From positions 1 through 16,636 of the forward strand of contig JAJYDZ010000004.1 in assembly GCA_021790415.1 (NCBI GenBank): DNA of 16,636 bases, given 5' to 3'. The notes under the pieces are model-generated. The model was not told the DNA's origin, searched no databases, and saw nothing but the letters and a program-made list of their open reading frames with translations. The DNA is from Thermoplasmata archaeon. GTDB lineage: Archaea > Thermoplasmatota > Thermoplasmata > Thermoplasmatales > Thermoplasmataceae. The stretch's first letter is position 1, and each line of letters begins with the position of its first letter. Below are positions 1 to 6,642 of this stretch, in pieces. The position numbers and the translations under genes were made by a program.

Positions 1-53
1 GTATTAAGAATAGTCTGAAGAAGAAGCCAAAAAGTAAGTCCAAAGACAAGTGA
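1..53 (+). CDS. C-terminal end of a gene that begins left of the window
   Basis: Only about 16 codons are visible, in the frame that ends with TGA at 51-53. They read IKNSLKKKPKSKSKDK, a lysine/serine tail of the kind often found at the C-terminus of archaeal proteins. The other two plus frames close within the first 20 bases. A strong terminator-like hairpin about 70 bases downstream on the same strand supports a plus-strand transcript ending here. No family can be assigned, and so short a stretch could be chance. Confidence 0.35.
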   Translation, partial: IKNSLKKKPKSKSKDK

Positions 54-354
54 GTATCGCCTGCTGCTGATTCAATTCCGGATTCCTAAACTCCCAAGAA
101 CTACGCTCTAAAAATAAGCCCCCGCCACCAATAATATATTCTCATCGTGGCGGCGTATACTTTTTAACCTTTTTTTATCTCTATCCGTTTATCTGCCAAA
201 TAAAAGTCATGTGCCTGCATCCTATCGGAACAAAAGGCTACTTACGCTCAGCTGTTGCCACGTTTAAATTTCATCATATTTATCACTCTTTTTTCTGCCT
301 GTACCCCTTGCTATTCATAGTTAGGAGGCTAAACAGAACAAGTAATTAGAGAGA
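54..354. other. Intergenic region, gene-poor
   Basis: About 300 bases with no supported gene. It separates the end of the plus-strand gene at the left edge from the 3' end of the minus-strand operon. The only structure I can support is the GC-rich hairpin followed by T-runs at 122-177. The rest is AT-rich with stops in all frames and shows no tRNA-like fold. Confidence 0.5.
122..177 (+). terminator. Hairpin with T-runs, probable transcription terminator
   Basis: CCGCCAC at 122-128 pairs perfectly with GTGGCGG at 147-153 around an 18-base AT-rich loop. Runs of T follow at 160-164 and 170-176. Archaeal termination depends mainly on U-tracts, so this would end the transcript of the gene finishing at position 53. 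The loop is long, so the stem may be modest in RNA. Confidence 0.5.
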
Positions 355-888
355 TTAAGTAGCAGGATACTTAGCAACTAATAGTGTTACAGCTTTGACC
401 AATTCTGCGCTGACATATTCGCACAAAGTTGGTATATCATCATTTGACCATGCTTGCAAGAAGAAGCTAAAAGTTGGTTGTGTCGCTGATTCTGTCTTAT
501 TACCAAAACTGTCCTCTAATGTGATTTTAATTTTACGTTGTGCTGGTCTTCTGTGTATCTCCTGATCTCTTACTCCATGATGCCCTAGTAGAAGCGCTAC
601 TTTGGGGTCTCTTAATAGACCTTTTTTCATTTTTATATAATCCTTTATGAATTTGATAGCAACTTTGTTGTTCATATTCTCAGTTTTTTTACAGAAGGCA
701 CTTACATTCAAATCCTCGTCTGCACTAATCCCCAAATTGAATCTGGCATTATACTCTTCAAGCAGATGATCTAATACGCCCTTAAGTGAAACTAGAGTTC
801 CCCTGAAATAGAAGTTGAAGTGCGTAGGGTCATTTCTCATTTGGTAGACCCCAAAACGAATATCCTCAAACAATTCTGCCAGACCCAA
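355..888 (-). CDS. Candidate HEPN-domain protein (possible RNase toxin)
   Basis: A 177-residue, mostly helical protein that I cannot name. The N-terminal half has a pattern common in HEPN-like proteins, a phenylalanine-rich stretch followed by VLDHLLEEY (about residues 25-46). RDQEIH at 107-112 matches the HEPN signature R-x4-H (R107, D108, H112), whose Arg and His form the active site of HEPN ribonucleases. The start is TTG at 888, chosen because AGAGG lies 7 bases upstream. It is the last gene of a four-gene minus-strand operon and follows its neighbour by 23 bases. HEPN genes next to small winged-helix genes suggest a toxin-antitoxin or abortive-infection role; this is inference from motif and context. 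It could also be a non-catalytic HEPN scaffold. Confidence 0.7.
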   Translation of the reverse strand: MGLAELFEDIRFGVYQMRNDPTHFNFYFRGTLVSLKGVLDHLLEEYNARFNLGISADEDLNVSAFCKKTENMNNKVAIKFIKDYIKMKKGLLRDPKVALLLGHHGVRDQEIHRRPAQRKIKITLEDSFGNKTESATQPTFSFFLQAWSNDDIPTLCEYVSAELVKAVTLLVAKYPAT

Positions 889-911
889 CGAATAACCTCT
901 TTTAGAATTAA

Positions 912-1373
912 TTAGCCCAATGTTGTTTGCTTTTTATCGTCACTTTCTCTTTGTTCTTTAGGGACTTCTGGTTTAGATTCTTTTATTAGTTTTTCTATTC
1001 GCGCTATTCCCTCTCTAGTTATCTTGATTGTTTCCGTGCCATCTTCCAAAGGATTACCTGGTATTAAGTAAACCTGCTTAAAATTCCTATAAAAGAGATC
1101 TGAGAAGTTCTTGGGTGGGTTTTCTCTGGCATCAATAAAACCTTGCTTTACATCCTCTCTAGTTACTGCAGATTTATTTTGTTTAAATTCTAGATAGAAG
1201 ACAATGGCCAATGCCTTATCGTAGTAACTCTTAATAGAAGGCAACCCTAAGAAATCATATAACGTCTCTTTGGTTTCGCTTTGTTTAGGGGACGCGTTGC
1301 TGTGGTAACTTTCTAGCACCTTGATTCGTGCTTCTAATTCGACGATCTTCGCATCTCTTTCATCATCATTCAT
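912..1373 (-). CDS. Coiled-coil plus winged-helix-like protein, paralogue A
   Basis: About 153 residues, function unknown. Residues 3-25 are charged with a heptad-like pattern, a probable short coiled coil. The remainder is a compact domain with landmarks YDKALAI, DVKQGF, AREN-PPKN and a C-terminal REGI segment. The neighbouring gene at 1366-1833 has the same landmarks in the same order, so the two are tandem paralogues. I recognise the domain as a widespread uncharacterised archaeal/bacterial one that looks winged-helix-like. ATG at 1382 is also possible, but it directly abuts GGAG with no spacing, whereas ATG at 1373 has GGAG 9 bases upstream; I chose 1373. It overlaps the upstream gene by 8 bases, implying translational coupling. 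Confidence 0.75.
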   Translation of the reverse strand: MNDDERDAKIVELEARIKVLESYHSNASPKQSETKETLYDFLGLPSIKSYYDKALAIVFYLEFKQNKSAVTREDVKQGFIDARENPPKNFSDLFYRNFKQVYLIPGNPLEDGTETIKITREGIARIEKLIKESKPEVPKEQRESDDKKQTTLG

Positions 1374-1833
1374 CCTTATCATCTCCAGATCTCACAGAGT
1401 CTTTGTCTACTTCTGGTATTACTTGCTTATTGGCAGCCAAACGGTTCTTTACTTCCTCTGTTCCAGTACTAGTTAGCTCCCAACTTTTAAGCTTTGATCC
1501 AGTATTTTTAAATTCCATGAAAAATCCCTTTTGTACATTGTTAAAAATTGGAAGATTAACGTTATCTGGTGCATGCTCTCCAGCTTCATGAAACCCGTCT
1601 TCTATGTCTTTTGCTGTAAAAGGTGTGATGTGCTGTATTGTCTCCTTATGATATCCAATTGCGAGCACTTTATCAATATTGCTCTTTGGATTAAAATCAT
1701 TGAAAAACTCTCTCATTGATTGTCTTTTATTTGTAGTTGTATCTCTCAAAGTAGTTGGTTCTATGATCCTCTTTTCTAGATTTTCTACACGCTTTTCTAG
1801 GGCTTCGAACCGCAATCTTACTTCTTCATCCAT
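1366..1833 (-). CDS. Coiled-coil plus winged-helix-like protein, paralogue B
   Basis: About 155 residues, function unknown. An N-terminal heptad-like helix (about residues 1-27, ending LEKRVENLEKR) precedes a domain with PKSNIDKVLAI, DIEDGFHEAGE, P-DNV and a TGTEEV ending. These match paralogue A at corresponding places, with conserved K-S, DK-LAI, D-x3-GF, A-x-E and P-x-N. The open frame reaches ATG at 1848, but the GGAGG inside that extension sits 8 bases before the ATG at 1833, so 1833 is the better start. It begins 14 bases after the upstream wHTH gene and overlaps paralogue A by 8 bases. The coiled coils suggest that A and B could pair with each other; this is inference. Confidence 0.8.
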   Translation of the reverse strand: MDEEVRLRFEALEKRVENLEKRIIEPTTLRDTTTNKRQSMREFFNDFNPKSNIDKVLAIGYHKETIQHITPFTAKDIEDGFHEAGEHAPDNVNLPIFNNVQKGFFMEFKNTGSKLKSWELTSTGTEEVKNRLAANKQVIPEVDKDSVRSGDDKDE

Positions 1834-1847
1834 AATTACAACCTCCA

Positions 1848-2291
1848 TTACTCCTGGTGGCTACTTACTGGCCATCCACTTTTCCTTAGCCTCGCCATTA
1901 TTGCTTTAAGCTCGGTTTCTACCATGTTTAATGATACCGCGTGCGTAACTAATTTGCCTTCTTTTGGTCCGTATTCTATTACATTCTCTTCCCTTAATAG
2001 CTTGAGGGTAGGAAATAATGTACCTTCTTTCATCCCAAGCTCATTCAGAAGCTCTTCGATTGTCACGTACTCAGACGGAGCCAAACTAGCTGTATGCGCA
2101 TATCTCTTTCCTATTAGGTAGAGAACAATATTATCTCTTGAAGATAATTTATCCTTCACCAATACATCAACCTTGCCCTCACTTGTAATTTTTATCATTT
2201 GCTTAGCGACCTCAAAGTTTCTTTCGAGTGCGTTCGAGTAATTAGCCACCATTTCACTCCTTATTCTTTCTTGCAAATCTTTATCACTCAT
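1848..2291 (-). CDS. Winged-helix DNA-binding-like protein, first gene of the operon
   Basis: A 147-residue protein. Residues about 45-135 look like a winged helix-turn-helix: IVLYLIGKRYA, then VTIEELLNELGMKEGTLFPT as the helix-turn-helix, then LLREENVIEY and a wing (GPKEGKLVTH). The N-terminal 45 residues are a charged helical extension. The fold suggests DNA binding and a role as repressor or antitoxin of the operon it heads; its target is unknown. ATG at 2291 has a perfect GAGGTGAT site just upstream and a TATA-like box about 40 bases upstream. It is followed after 14 bases by paralogue B. I have seen this family as an uncharacterised archaeal protein near paralogue-A/B-like genes; that association is from memory and should be tested. 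Confidence 0.8.
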   Translation of the reverse strand: MSDKDLQERIRSEMVANYSNALERNFEVAKQMIKITSEGKVDVLVKDKLSSRDNIVLYLIGKRYAHTASLAPSEYVTIEELLNELGMKEGTLFPTLKLLREENVIEYGPKEGKLVTHAVSLNMVETELKAIMARLRKSGWPVSSHQE

Positions 2292-2294
2292 TAT

Positions 2295-2302
2295 ATCACC
2301 TC
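2295..2302 (-). promoter_or_regulatory. Strong ribosome binding site of the HEPN/wHTH operon
   Basis: The minus strand reads GAGGTGAT ending 3 bases before ATG at 2291, a full complement to the archaeal 16S 3' end. It fixes the start of the first gene of the operon and shows that the operon is translated by a Shine-Dalgarno mechanism. Confidence 0.8.
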
Positions 2303-2328
2303 GATATTACTATTCAGTACATTATAAT

Positions 2329-2337
2329 CTTATATTT
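2329..2337 (-). promoter_or_regulatory. TATA-like box of the HEPN/wHTH operon
   Basis: The minus strand reads AAATATAAG here. Archaeal TATA boxes lie about 25 bases before the transcription start, which would fall near 2307 and leave a leader just long enough to hold the GAGGTGAT site. Proposed from sequence alone. Confidence 0.4.
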
Positions 2338-2369
2338 GTATTTTTCTCTCCGTATCACAAGCAAAAAAT

Positions 2370-3767
2370 ATGTTAATATCATTGTTAATAATAATATTAC
2401 CGTTAGAAATATCGATGATAGATAAGAAAATAATCTTTAGCTATAAGGGCAGCGACGAATTCAATAGGCTAGGTTACCCTGTTCTTTTCCTGAAGAAGTA
2501 CAGCCCAGACGTATTCAGTGACCCTGAGGCATTCACCCAGGCTTGGCTGGTCGCGTTTGGAGTAGAGAGAGAAGGCATAACTGCCTCGGCGATAGAACCC
2601 GTAGTGAGAGACATAGTGAAGAACTGCAGTAACTGGCAAGAGTTCCTGGACGAAGTTGAACGGAGAATAAAGAGGAATCAGAGGAACTACATACTCATGG
2701 GAACTTTGAATGACATCAGAGCGAAGTTGGACTCGGTTTACAATGAGCGGATATTCAGTTATGATCTACCGGAGGAAGTTGTTATAGACTTCAGTCAGTT
2801 GAATGAGTCCGCGTTCACGTTCTTCGCGGAATATCTTTTGCGCAGTCTCTACAACAAAATCCTAGATGGTACAAGGGAGGGAACTATGCTTTTCGTTGAT
2901 GAAGGTCATCTATTCCTCAAGAGCAGAAGAACCATTGTCAAAGAACTGGCGGCTCTCATAAGATCGAGAGGTGCATTCCTATTGGCCACCCAGAAATTGA
3001 CTGACCTGGAGAATATACGTGGAAACGCTGGGATTCAGTTCACTTTTCGACTGACCGAAATGGACGACCTACAGGCTGCCAGATCCTTATCGCAAGAATT
3101 CCAGTGGATTGTTCAGAGGCTCTACCCTTATGAATTCGTTGACTTGGCCCAGTATGCTTCAGAGAATGGAATATACATTTTTAAACTTAAAAACCCAAGA
3201 CCTGCGCTCTATGGGGTCAACGAATGGAAACCTGATGGTATGTCGGAAGAAGCGGGAGCTATCATAAAAGAGGCAGATATGGAAGGACCAGACAGAGCAA
3301 ATTTAACAATGGAGCAGGTAGTTCTCGAACAGCTGTCGGAACCAAGAAATGCTCAGGAGATTGCAAAGAAAATTACCGAAAAGACAGGGGAGGACGTGAA
3401 CACGATCAGATTCAATTTAACGGCAACAAATGGTCCAATAGACAGGTTGATGAGGCAGGGGAAGATAACATCTTTTAAACTGGATTATGTGAAATTCGCG
3501 AACAATAGAGTATACGTGGCTGATACTGAAGCAACTTATTATTGCATGGCTGGGACGTACGATGCTCATAATTTTGTTGTTTCAATGGTGGCAGCTATTT
3601 TGACACGGAAGGGAACAGATTGCAGGGTGATGTTCCGTGGTGAGAGCTATCCAGACATCATAGCAGGGAAGATTTCGGTTGAAATTGAGATGGGAGACAA
3701 AAGAGGGGAGAATCTGGAGAAGGTGAAGAAGAGGATAGAAGACCAGAAAAAAATGGTTACAGCGTAA
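2370..3767 (+). CDS. HerA/TraG-type ATPase lacking Walker A, with wHTH and nuclease-like C-terminus
   Basis: A 465-residue frame, C-terminal half of a HerA/VirD4/TraG-like motor. Walker B is MLFVDEGHLFL (D177, E178), and the downstream motif LLATQKLTD has Gln208. HerA proteins carry a P-loop (Walker A) N-terminal to this, but none is present: the homologous part seems to start near residue 20-30 and the upstream DNA is the promoter of the divergent operon. So the gene is probably 5'-truncated and unable to bind ATP normally. Residues about 310-390 look like a winged helix. About 400-465 resemble the nuclease-like domain of replication-relaxation/MobC proteins (PDII with D429, VEIE with E438 and E440). 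ATG at 2370 or 2415 is possible, neither with a clear ribosome binding site. The frame ends early at 3767, see the next entry. Likely a remnant of a conjugative or mobile element. Confidence 0.75.
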   Translation: MLISLLIIILPLEISMIDKKIIFSYKGSDEFNRLGYPVLFLKKYSPDVFSDPEAFTQAWLVAFGVEREGITASAIEPVVRDIVKNCSNWQEFLDEVERRIKRNQRNYILMGTLNDIRAKLDSVYNERIFSYDLPEEVVIDFSQLNESAFTFFAEYLLRSLYNKILDGTREGTMLFVDEGHLFLKSRRTIVKELAALIRSRGAFLLATQKLTDLENIRGNAGIQFTFRLTEMDDLQAARSLSQEFQWIVQRLYPYEFVDLAQYASENGIYIFKLKNPRPALYGVNEWKPDGMSEEAGAIIKEADMEGPDRANLTMEQVVLEQLSEPRNAQEIAKKITEKTGEDVNTIRFNLTATNGPIDRLMRQGKITSFKLDYVKFANNRVYVADTEATYYCMAGTYDAHNFVVSMVAAILTRKGTDCRVMFRGESYPDIIAGKISVEIEMGDKRGENLEKVKKRIEDQKKMVTA

Positions 3768-3901
3768 TCATAGTAACACCAAGCCAAGATCTCAAAAGCA
3801 AATACCGAGAAATAGAGGAAGTTTCTATTCTTACACCAAAGGAGTTATGGCAAATAAACTTGTCTGGTGAAGAACACGCCCAAAGAGAAAAGAAGGTATA
3901 G
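3747..3901 (+). other. A7 run and out-of-frame C-terminal tail of the HerA-like gene
   Basis: Seven A at 3747-3753 read as AAA AAA A in the main frame, which then stops at 3767. Slipping back one base there gives AAT then GGT and opens 48 further codons to TAG at 3901. The tail reads plausibly as the end of the nuclease-like domain (starting GYSVIIVTPSQDL, later ILTPKELWQINL), giving a product of about 510 residues. One lost A from an original A8 would explain it, as would a programmed -1 shift or a sequencing error in the homopolymer. Confidence 0.7.
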
Positions 3902-4056
3902 GTTGTTCTAACTGTGAAGTCCATTTAATAATCTTGAAAGGATTGGTAATTTTTCGCTTTATTTTTAATATTTATGGTTCTCATTTTATATTTTACATGA
4001 TGACCACTCTATGCTGTTCCGTGTTACTGGTATAGTTAGGATAGAACTATGCGAGT

Positions 4057-4242
4057 ATGCGAAATAAATTGAGAGTTGCTGGCATTAGAAGGAATCCATT
4101 TATATTTTTCAACAAGGTAACTGGTCAGTCTAATGTGGTGCACCCAATAAACTCGTCTGACAGACTGGGAGTGGTTAATGAAAGAATAGGAACTACATAT
4201 TATGCAGAATTGAAAAGTTACCAGTTAATGGAAATTTTGTAA
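4057..4242 (+). CDS. Small basic protein (61 aa), related to the 47-aa protein at 15376
   Basis: A 61-residue frame of unknown function. Residues about 13-40 (PFIFFNKVTG, then VVHPIN and DRLG) align with PFVLKNRATG, IVHPTN and NDLF in the 47-residue protein at 15376-15519. The shared pattern is P-F-[IV]-x2-N-[KR]-x-T-G, then V-H-P-x-N, then L. The DNA of the two copies is diverged while the protein pattern is kept, which argues that both are or were coding. There is no signal peptide, cysteine cluster or clear membrane segment. No good ribosome binding site precedes ATG at 4057, so the start is uncertain. It stands alone between the HerA fragment and the HTH_10 gene. Confidence 0.5.
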   Translation: MRNKLRVAGIRRNPFIFFNKVTGQSNVVHPINSSDRLGVVNERIGTTYYAELKSYQLMEIL

Positions 4243-4344
4243 CTTGTTTTATTATACTTAAGAAACTTTATTTTACTTTATACGCAGAACGAAAAATAAA
4301 AAAAAATTAATATGAAGTAATAGAATAACAACGACAGTTTAATT

Positions 4345-5100
4345 ATGATGTACAACAACATTGAATATTCCGGTCCTAAACTCATAGAAGTTATTTTTCA
4401 GCAAGATGACTGTCTCTTAACAAAATTATCCGAAGAATTCCCTTTACAATTATTACCCGTTAACGAGGATGTAAGAAAGAATGACAATAAAAGGTACCAA
4501 AGTGTGACAACTGAAATAAGGAGTCTAGATAACATGGCCCCAGCAACTTACGTTAATAAATCAATCAATGAGGGTTACATAAAACAAGAAAATCTTGAAC
4601 TGCTAAGAACTGATGGAAAGAATATGGTTATAAGGATTAATACCCCTTTTACTGAGTTGAAGTCGTCGTATGTTACCTCGTTAAAAAAATGTCTGAGAGT
4701 ATATCCTTCCTTAGTCTCAGAGGGGTCGGAAGAATGGCATTTTATTTGCGAAGATGAAGAAAATGGCGAGGTATTTATCAAGGATTTAAGTAAACTCCAA
4801 CATACAAAAATTGTGAATTTGGATATTAAGAAAATCCCGACTTTAGATTTGGCCAATAGGGATGAACTTGCTATGAGTGTTATCAGTGACATTTATGGCA
4901 GGTTATCCAGAGGAGAAAAGGAAATTCTTATCTACGCATTCACCCATAATTACTATCGGGAAAACAGAAATATTAAGCTGCGGGATATAGCCAGTGATGT
5001 AAAAAAATCAAAAAGCTTTGTTTCGCACGAATTAAAAAGGGCAGAAATAAAGGTAATGTCCTCAATTGTCAAACTTCTACAAAATTACGACCAGTACTGA
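4345..5100 (+). CDS. HTH_10 (bacterio-opsin activator type) transcriptional regulator
   Basis: A 251-residue archaeal regulator. The C-terminal domain (about 187-241) has the HTH_10 layout: LSRGEKEIL and YAF, then NIKLRDIASDVKKSKSFVSH as the helix-turn-helix, then ELKRAEIKV. The N-terminal 180 residues form the variable sensor-like region typical of the family; I see no recognisable ligand motif. HTH_10 proteins are DNA-binding activators or repressors in archaea; the target is unknown. The pentonate operon starting at 6643 and the Fe-S pair beside it are the nearest candidates, an inference from position only. ATG ATG at 4345/4348 leaves a one-residue ambiguity; there is no Shine-Dalgarno, so the message may be leaderless. 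It converges with the next gene, 15 bases separating the stops. Confidence 0.8.
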   Translation: MMYNNIEYSGPKLIEVIFQQDDCLLTKLSEEFPLQLLPVNEDVRKNDNKRYQSVTTEIRSLDNMAPATYVNKSINEGYIKQENLELLRTDGKNMVIRINTPFTELKSSYVTSLKKCLRVYPSLVSEGSEEWHFICEDEENGEVFIKDLSKLQHTKIVNLDIKKIPTLDLANRDELAMSVISDIYGRLSRGEKEILIYAFTHNYYRENRNIKLRDIASDVKKSKSFVSHELKRAEIKVMSSIVKLLQNYDQY

Positions 5101-5115
5101 GACGTTTAAACCTTA

Positions 5116-5793
5116 TCACAATTCATTAATCTTGAGCCTACTTCGTTCCAGCACCTCTTCAGTTCTTTTCTTGTTGAAAACGCCGCAAGAACAGGGGCGA
5201 GTAAGAATCTTCGAACCATCCTCAGATGAAATTCTTCCGAGCTTGACGTCGTTCATCACTCTCTTTATTAGGGAGTAGGGTACCATGCCGTGACCACATA
5301 GGGAATGAATTTCAAGGATATCTTCTTCGGGTAACAGGGAAGTTTCCCCAAATACACCATCATGATCGTGCTCTTTAATGACTCTTAGTTCGGTGGCGGA
5401 GGGGTTTATAGAGGTGCGAGCAAGTATGCTTCTTGTAATCTCAACGTCACTGGATATAACAAATGACAGCGGATTCCCGGATTCCTTTAACTCTTTTAGA
5501 GCCTTAGTTGCCTTTTCGGGATCATCGAATACCGCCATAGGGTTCGACCTGTCAGTTATTTTGTCCTTCATTTGATTATAAAATTGCTTGTCTTTTTCCA
5601 ATTTGTCAAGAGGAAGAAAGAGCTTGACTCCCTCCCCTATATTAATCGCACCATTTTCGAGTACTACGTCAAAAAATTCTTTTTTCCATCTGGAACTTCC
5701 GTCGGTATTAATCCCTTTTGAGGACATTATAAGCATTACTATGTCCTTCTTATAGCTTTTTTTCTTACCCCGTCGGTGAAGTGTATGAGTCAT
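5116..5793 (-). CDS. Conserved protein with MTHTLHR start and His/Cys motifs, partner of the ferredoxin-like protein
   Basis: A 225-residue cytosolic protein without a known function that I can state. The start MTHTLHRRG is a hallmark of a conserved bacterial/archaeal family. The C-terminal part carries IHSLCGHGMV (H163, C166, H168) and RPCSCGVFN (C201, C203), potential metal or cluster ligands. The family is, as I recall, usually encoded next to a ferredoxin-domain protein like the gene upstream here, so the two may form one oxidoreductase or cluster-handling unit. Its ATG overlaps the upstream stop as ATGA, so translation is coupled. A relation to the pentonate operon across the divergent promoter is possible but not shown. 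Confidence 0.75.
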   Translation of the reverse strand: MTHTLHRRGKKKSYKKDIVMLIMSSKGINTDGSSRWKKEFFDVVLENGAINIGEGVKLFLPLDKLEKDKQFYNQMKDKITDRSNPMAVFDDPEKATKALKELKESGNPLSFVISSDVEITRSILARTSINPSATELRVIKEHDHDGVFGETSLLPEEDILEIHSLCGHGMVPYSLIKRVMNDVKLGRISSEDGSKILTRPCSCGVFNKKRTEEVLERSRLKINEL

Positions 5794-6554
5794 GAAACCA
5801 CCCTTACCATCTCCGGTAACAGACCAAAATTGATCTTACCATTAAATGATGCTTCGTATCCGTTGTTCCTTATATATTTCTCAACCATTGGAGAACCATT
5901 TTTATCACATACAGAATAAACTCCAATTACGAAGACGGTGTTGAGCTTAACCTTGGAAATAGCGTCCAGAATGGTGCCAACTTTGTTTAGAGTGGTTTTG
6001 AACTCGATTATTGCGGATAGAACCTTCTCGCCCTTTACTTCGTCTCTTAATAACCCTTTTTTTGTATCCTTCATTAAAGAAGTTAAAGGATTGTTCGGCT
6101 CGAATTCCACGCCTATTTTAGCTAGAACCGCCGTCATTTTTTCAATTTCTCCTAGCCTGGTACCTATTCCGGGTCTACCCAGCTCTATGTTGAAGCCAAC
6201 CTCATCATCCTTCACTCTGTGAGTCACATTAATCGTTTTAACTTCTTCCGTGCCCCTCCCAGCTACCTCTGTTGCTTCTTTTATTAGTGTTGGATTACTG
6301 AATGTTTGCCGAAGTACTCTTGGATATGTTAGTTCGTTTTGATAGAAAGCACTAGTAGGACAAACTTCTCTCCTTAGAATAGGCAACTTTACTTCCACAT
6401 TCATCATTCTAAGACAGAGGCCACATTCAACGCATTCCTCGTCATTTATTATCGCTATTTTTTTATTATTAGGTTTCCCGATGTATATCGCGTCCATTGG
6501 ACAGTAATAGATACAATTTCCGCAACCAGTGCATTTATCAGGATCTATTCTCAT
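5790..6554 (-). CDS. 2[4Fe-4S] ferredoxin-domain protein with a conserved C-terminal domain
   Basis: A 254-residue protein. The N-terminal 66 residues hold two cluster motifs: C8-x2-C11-x2-C14-x3-C18-P, and C41-x2-C44-x2-C47 with the fourth ligand C65-P displaced by 17 residues, an elongated second site. The rest (about 85-254) is a conserved domain with GRGTEEVKT, ELGRPGIGTR and a repeat of acidic helices; I do not recognise its reaction. Some resemblance to the ferredoxin part of reductases such as 6-hydroxynicotinate reductase is a guess. It would pass electrons to or from the co-encoded MTHTLHR protein. ATG at 6554 has no Shine-Dalgarno but a TATA-like TTAAATA 22-28 bases upstream, fitting a leaderless transcript. 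It is divergent from the transporter operon. Confidence 0.75.
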   Translation of the reverse strand: MRIDPDKCTGCGNCIYYCPMDAIYIGKPNNKKIAIINDEECVECGLCLRMMNVEVKLPILRREVCPTSAFYQNELTYPRVLRQTFSNPTLIKEATEVAGRGTEEVKTINVTHRVKDDEVGFNIELGRPGIGTRLGEIEKMTAVLAKIGVEFEPNNPLTSLMKDTKKGLLRDEVKGEKVLSAIIEFKTTLNKVGTILDAISKVKLNTVFVIGVYSVCDKNGSPMVEKYIRNNGYEASFNGKINFGLLPEMVRVVS

Positions 6555-6575
6555 CGTTTCTGATTGTCTGATCGT

Positions 6576-6582
6576 TATTTAA
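6576..6582 (-). promoter_or_regulatory. TATA-like box for the ferredoxin operon
   Basis: The minus strand reads TTAAATA at 22-28 bases before ATG 6554, the expected place for a leaderless archaeal transcript. No Shine-Dalgarno lies between box and start. Confidence 0.4.
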
Positions 6583-6610
6583 TGATTATTGTCAACTTGT
6601 GTACAGTCAG

Positions 6611-6619
6611 ATATTAGTA
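6611..6619 (+). promoter_or_regulatory. TATA-like box for the transporter/pentonate operon
   Basis: ATATTAGTA lies 24-32 bases before the ATG at 6643, consistent with a leaderless message starting at that codon. It supports 6643 rather than the TTG at 6589 as the start. The element is a weak match to the archaeal consensus. Confidence 0.35.
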
Positions 6620-6642
6620 TCGCAACCTTTCTTTACAAAATA

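Noticed and set aside
120..180. Possible tRNA or small RNA
   Set aside because: Only a single hairpin with T-runs is present; no cloverleaf arms or T-loop motif.
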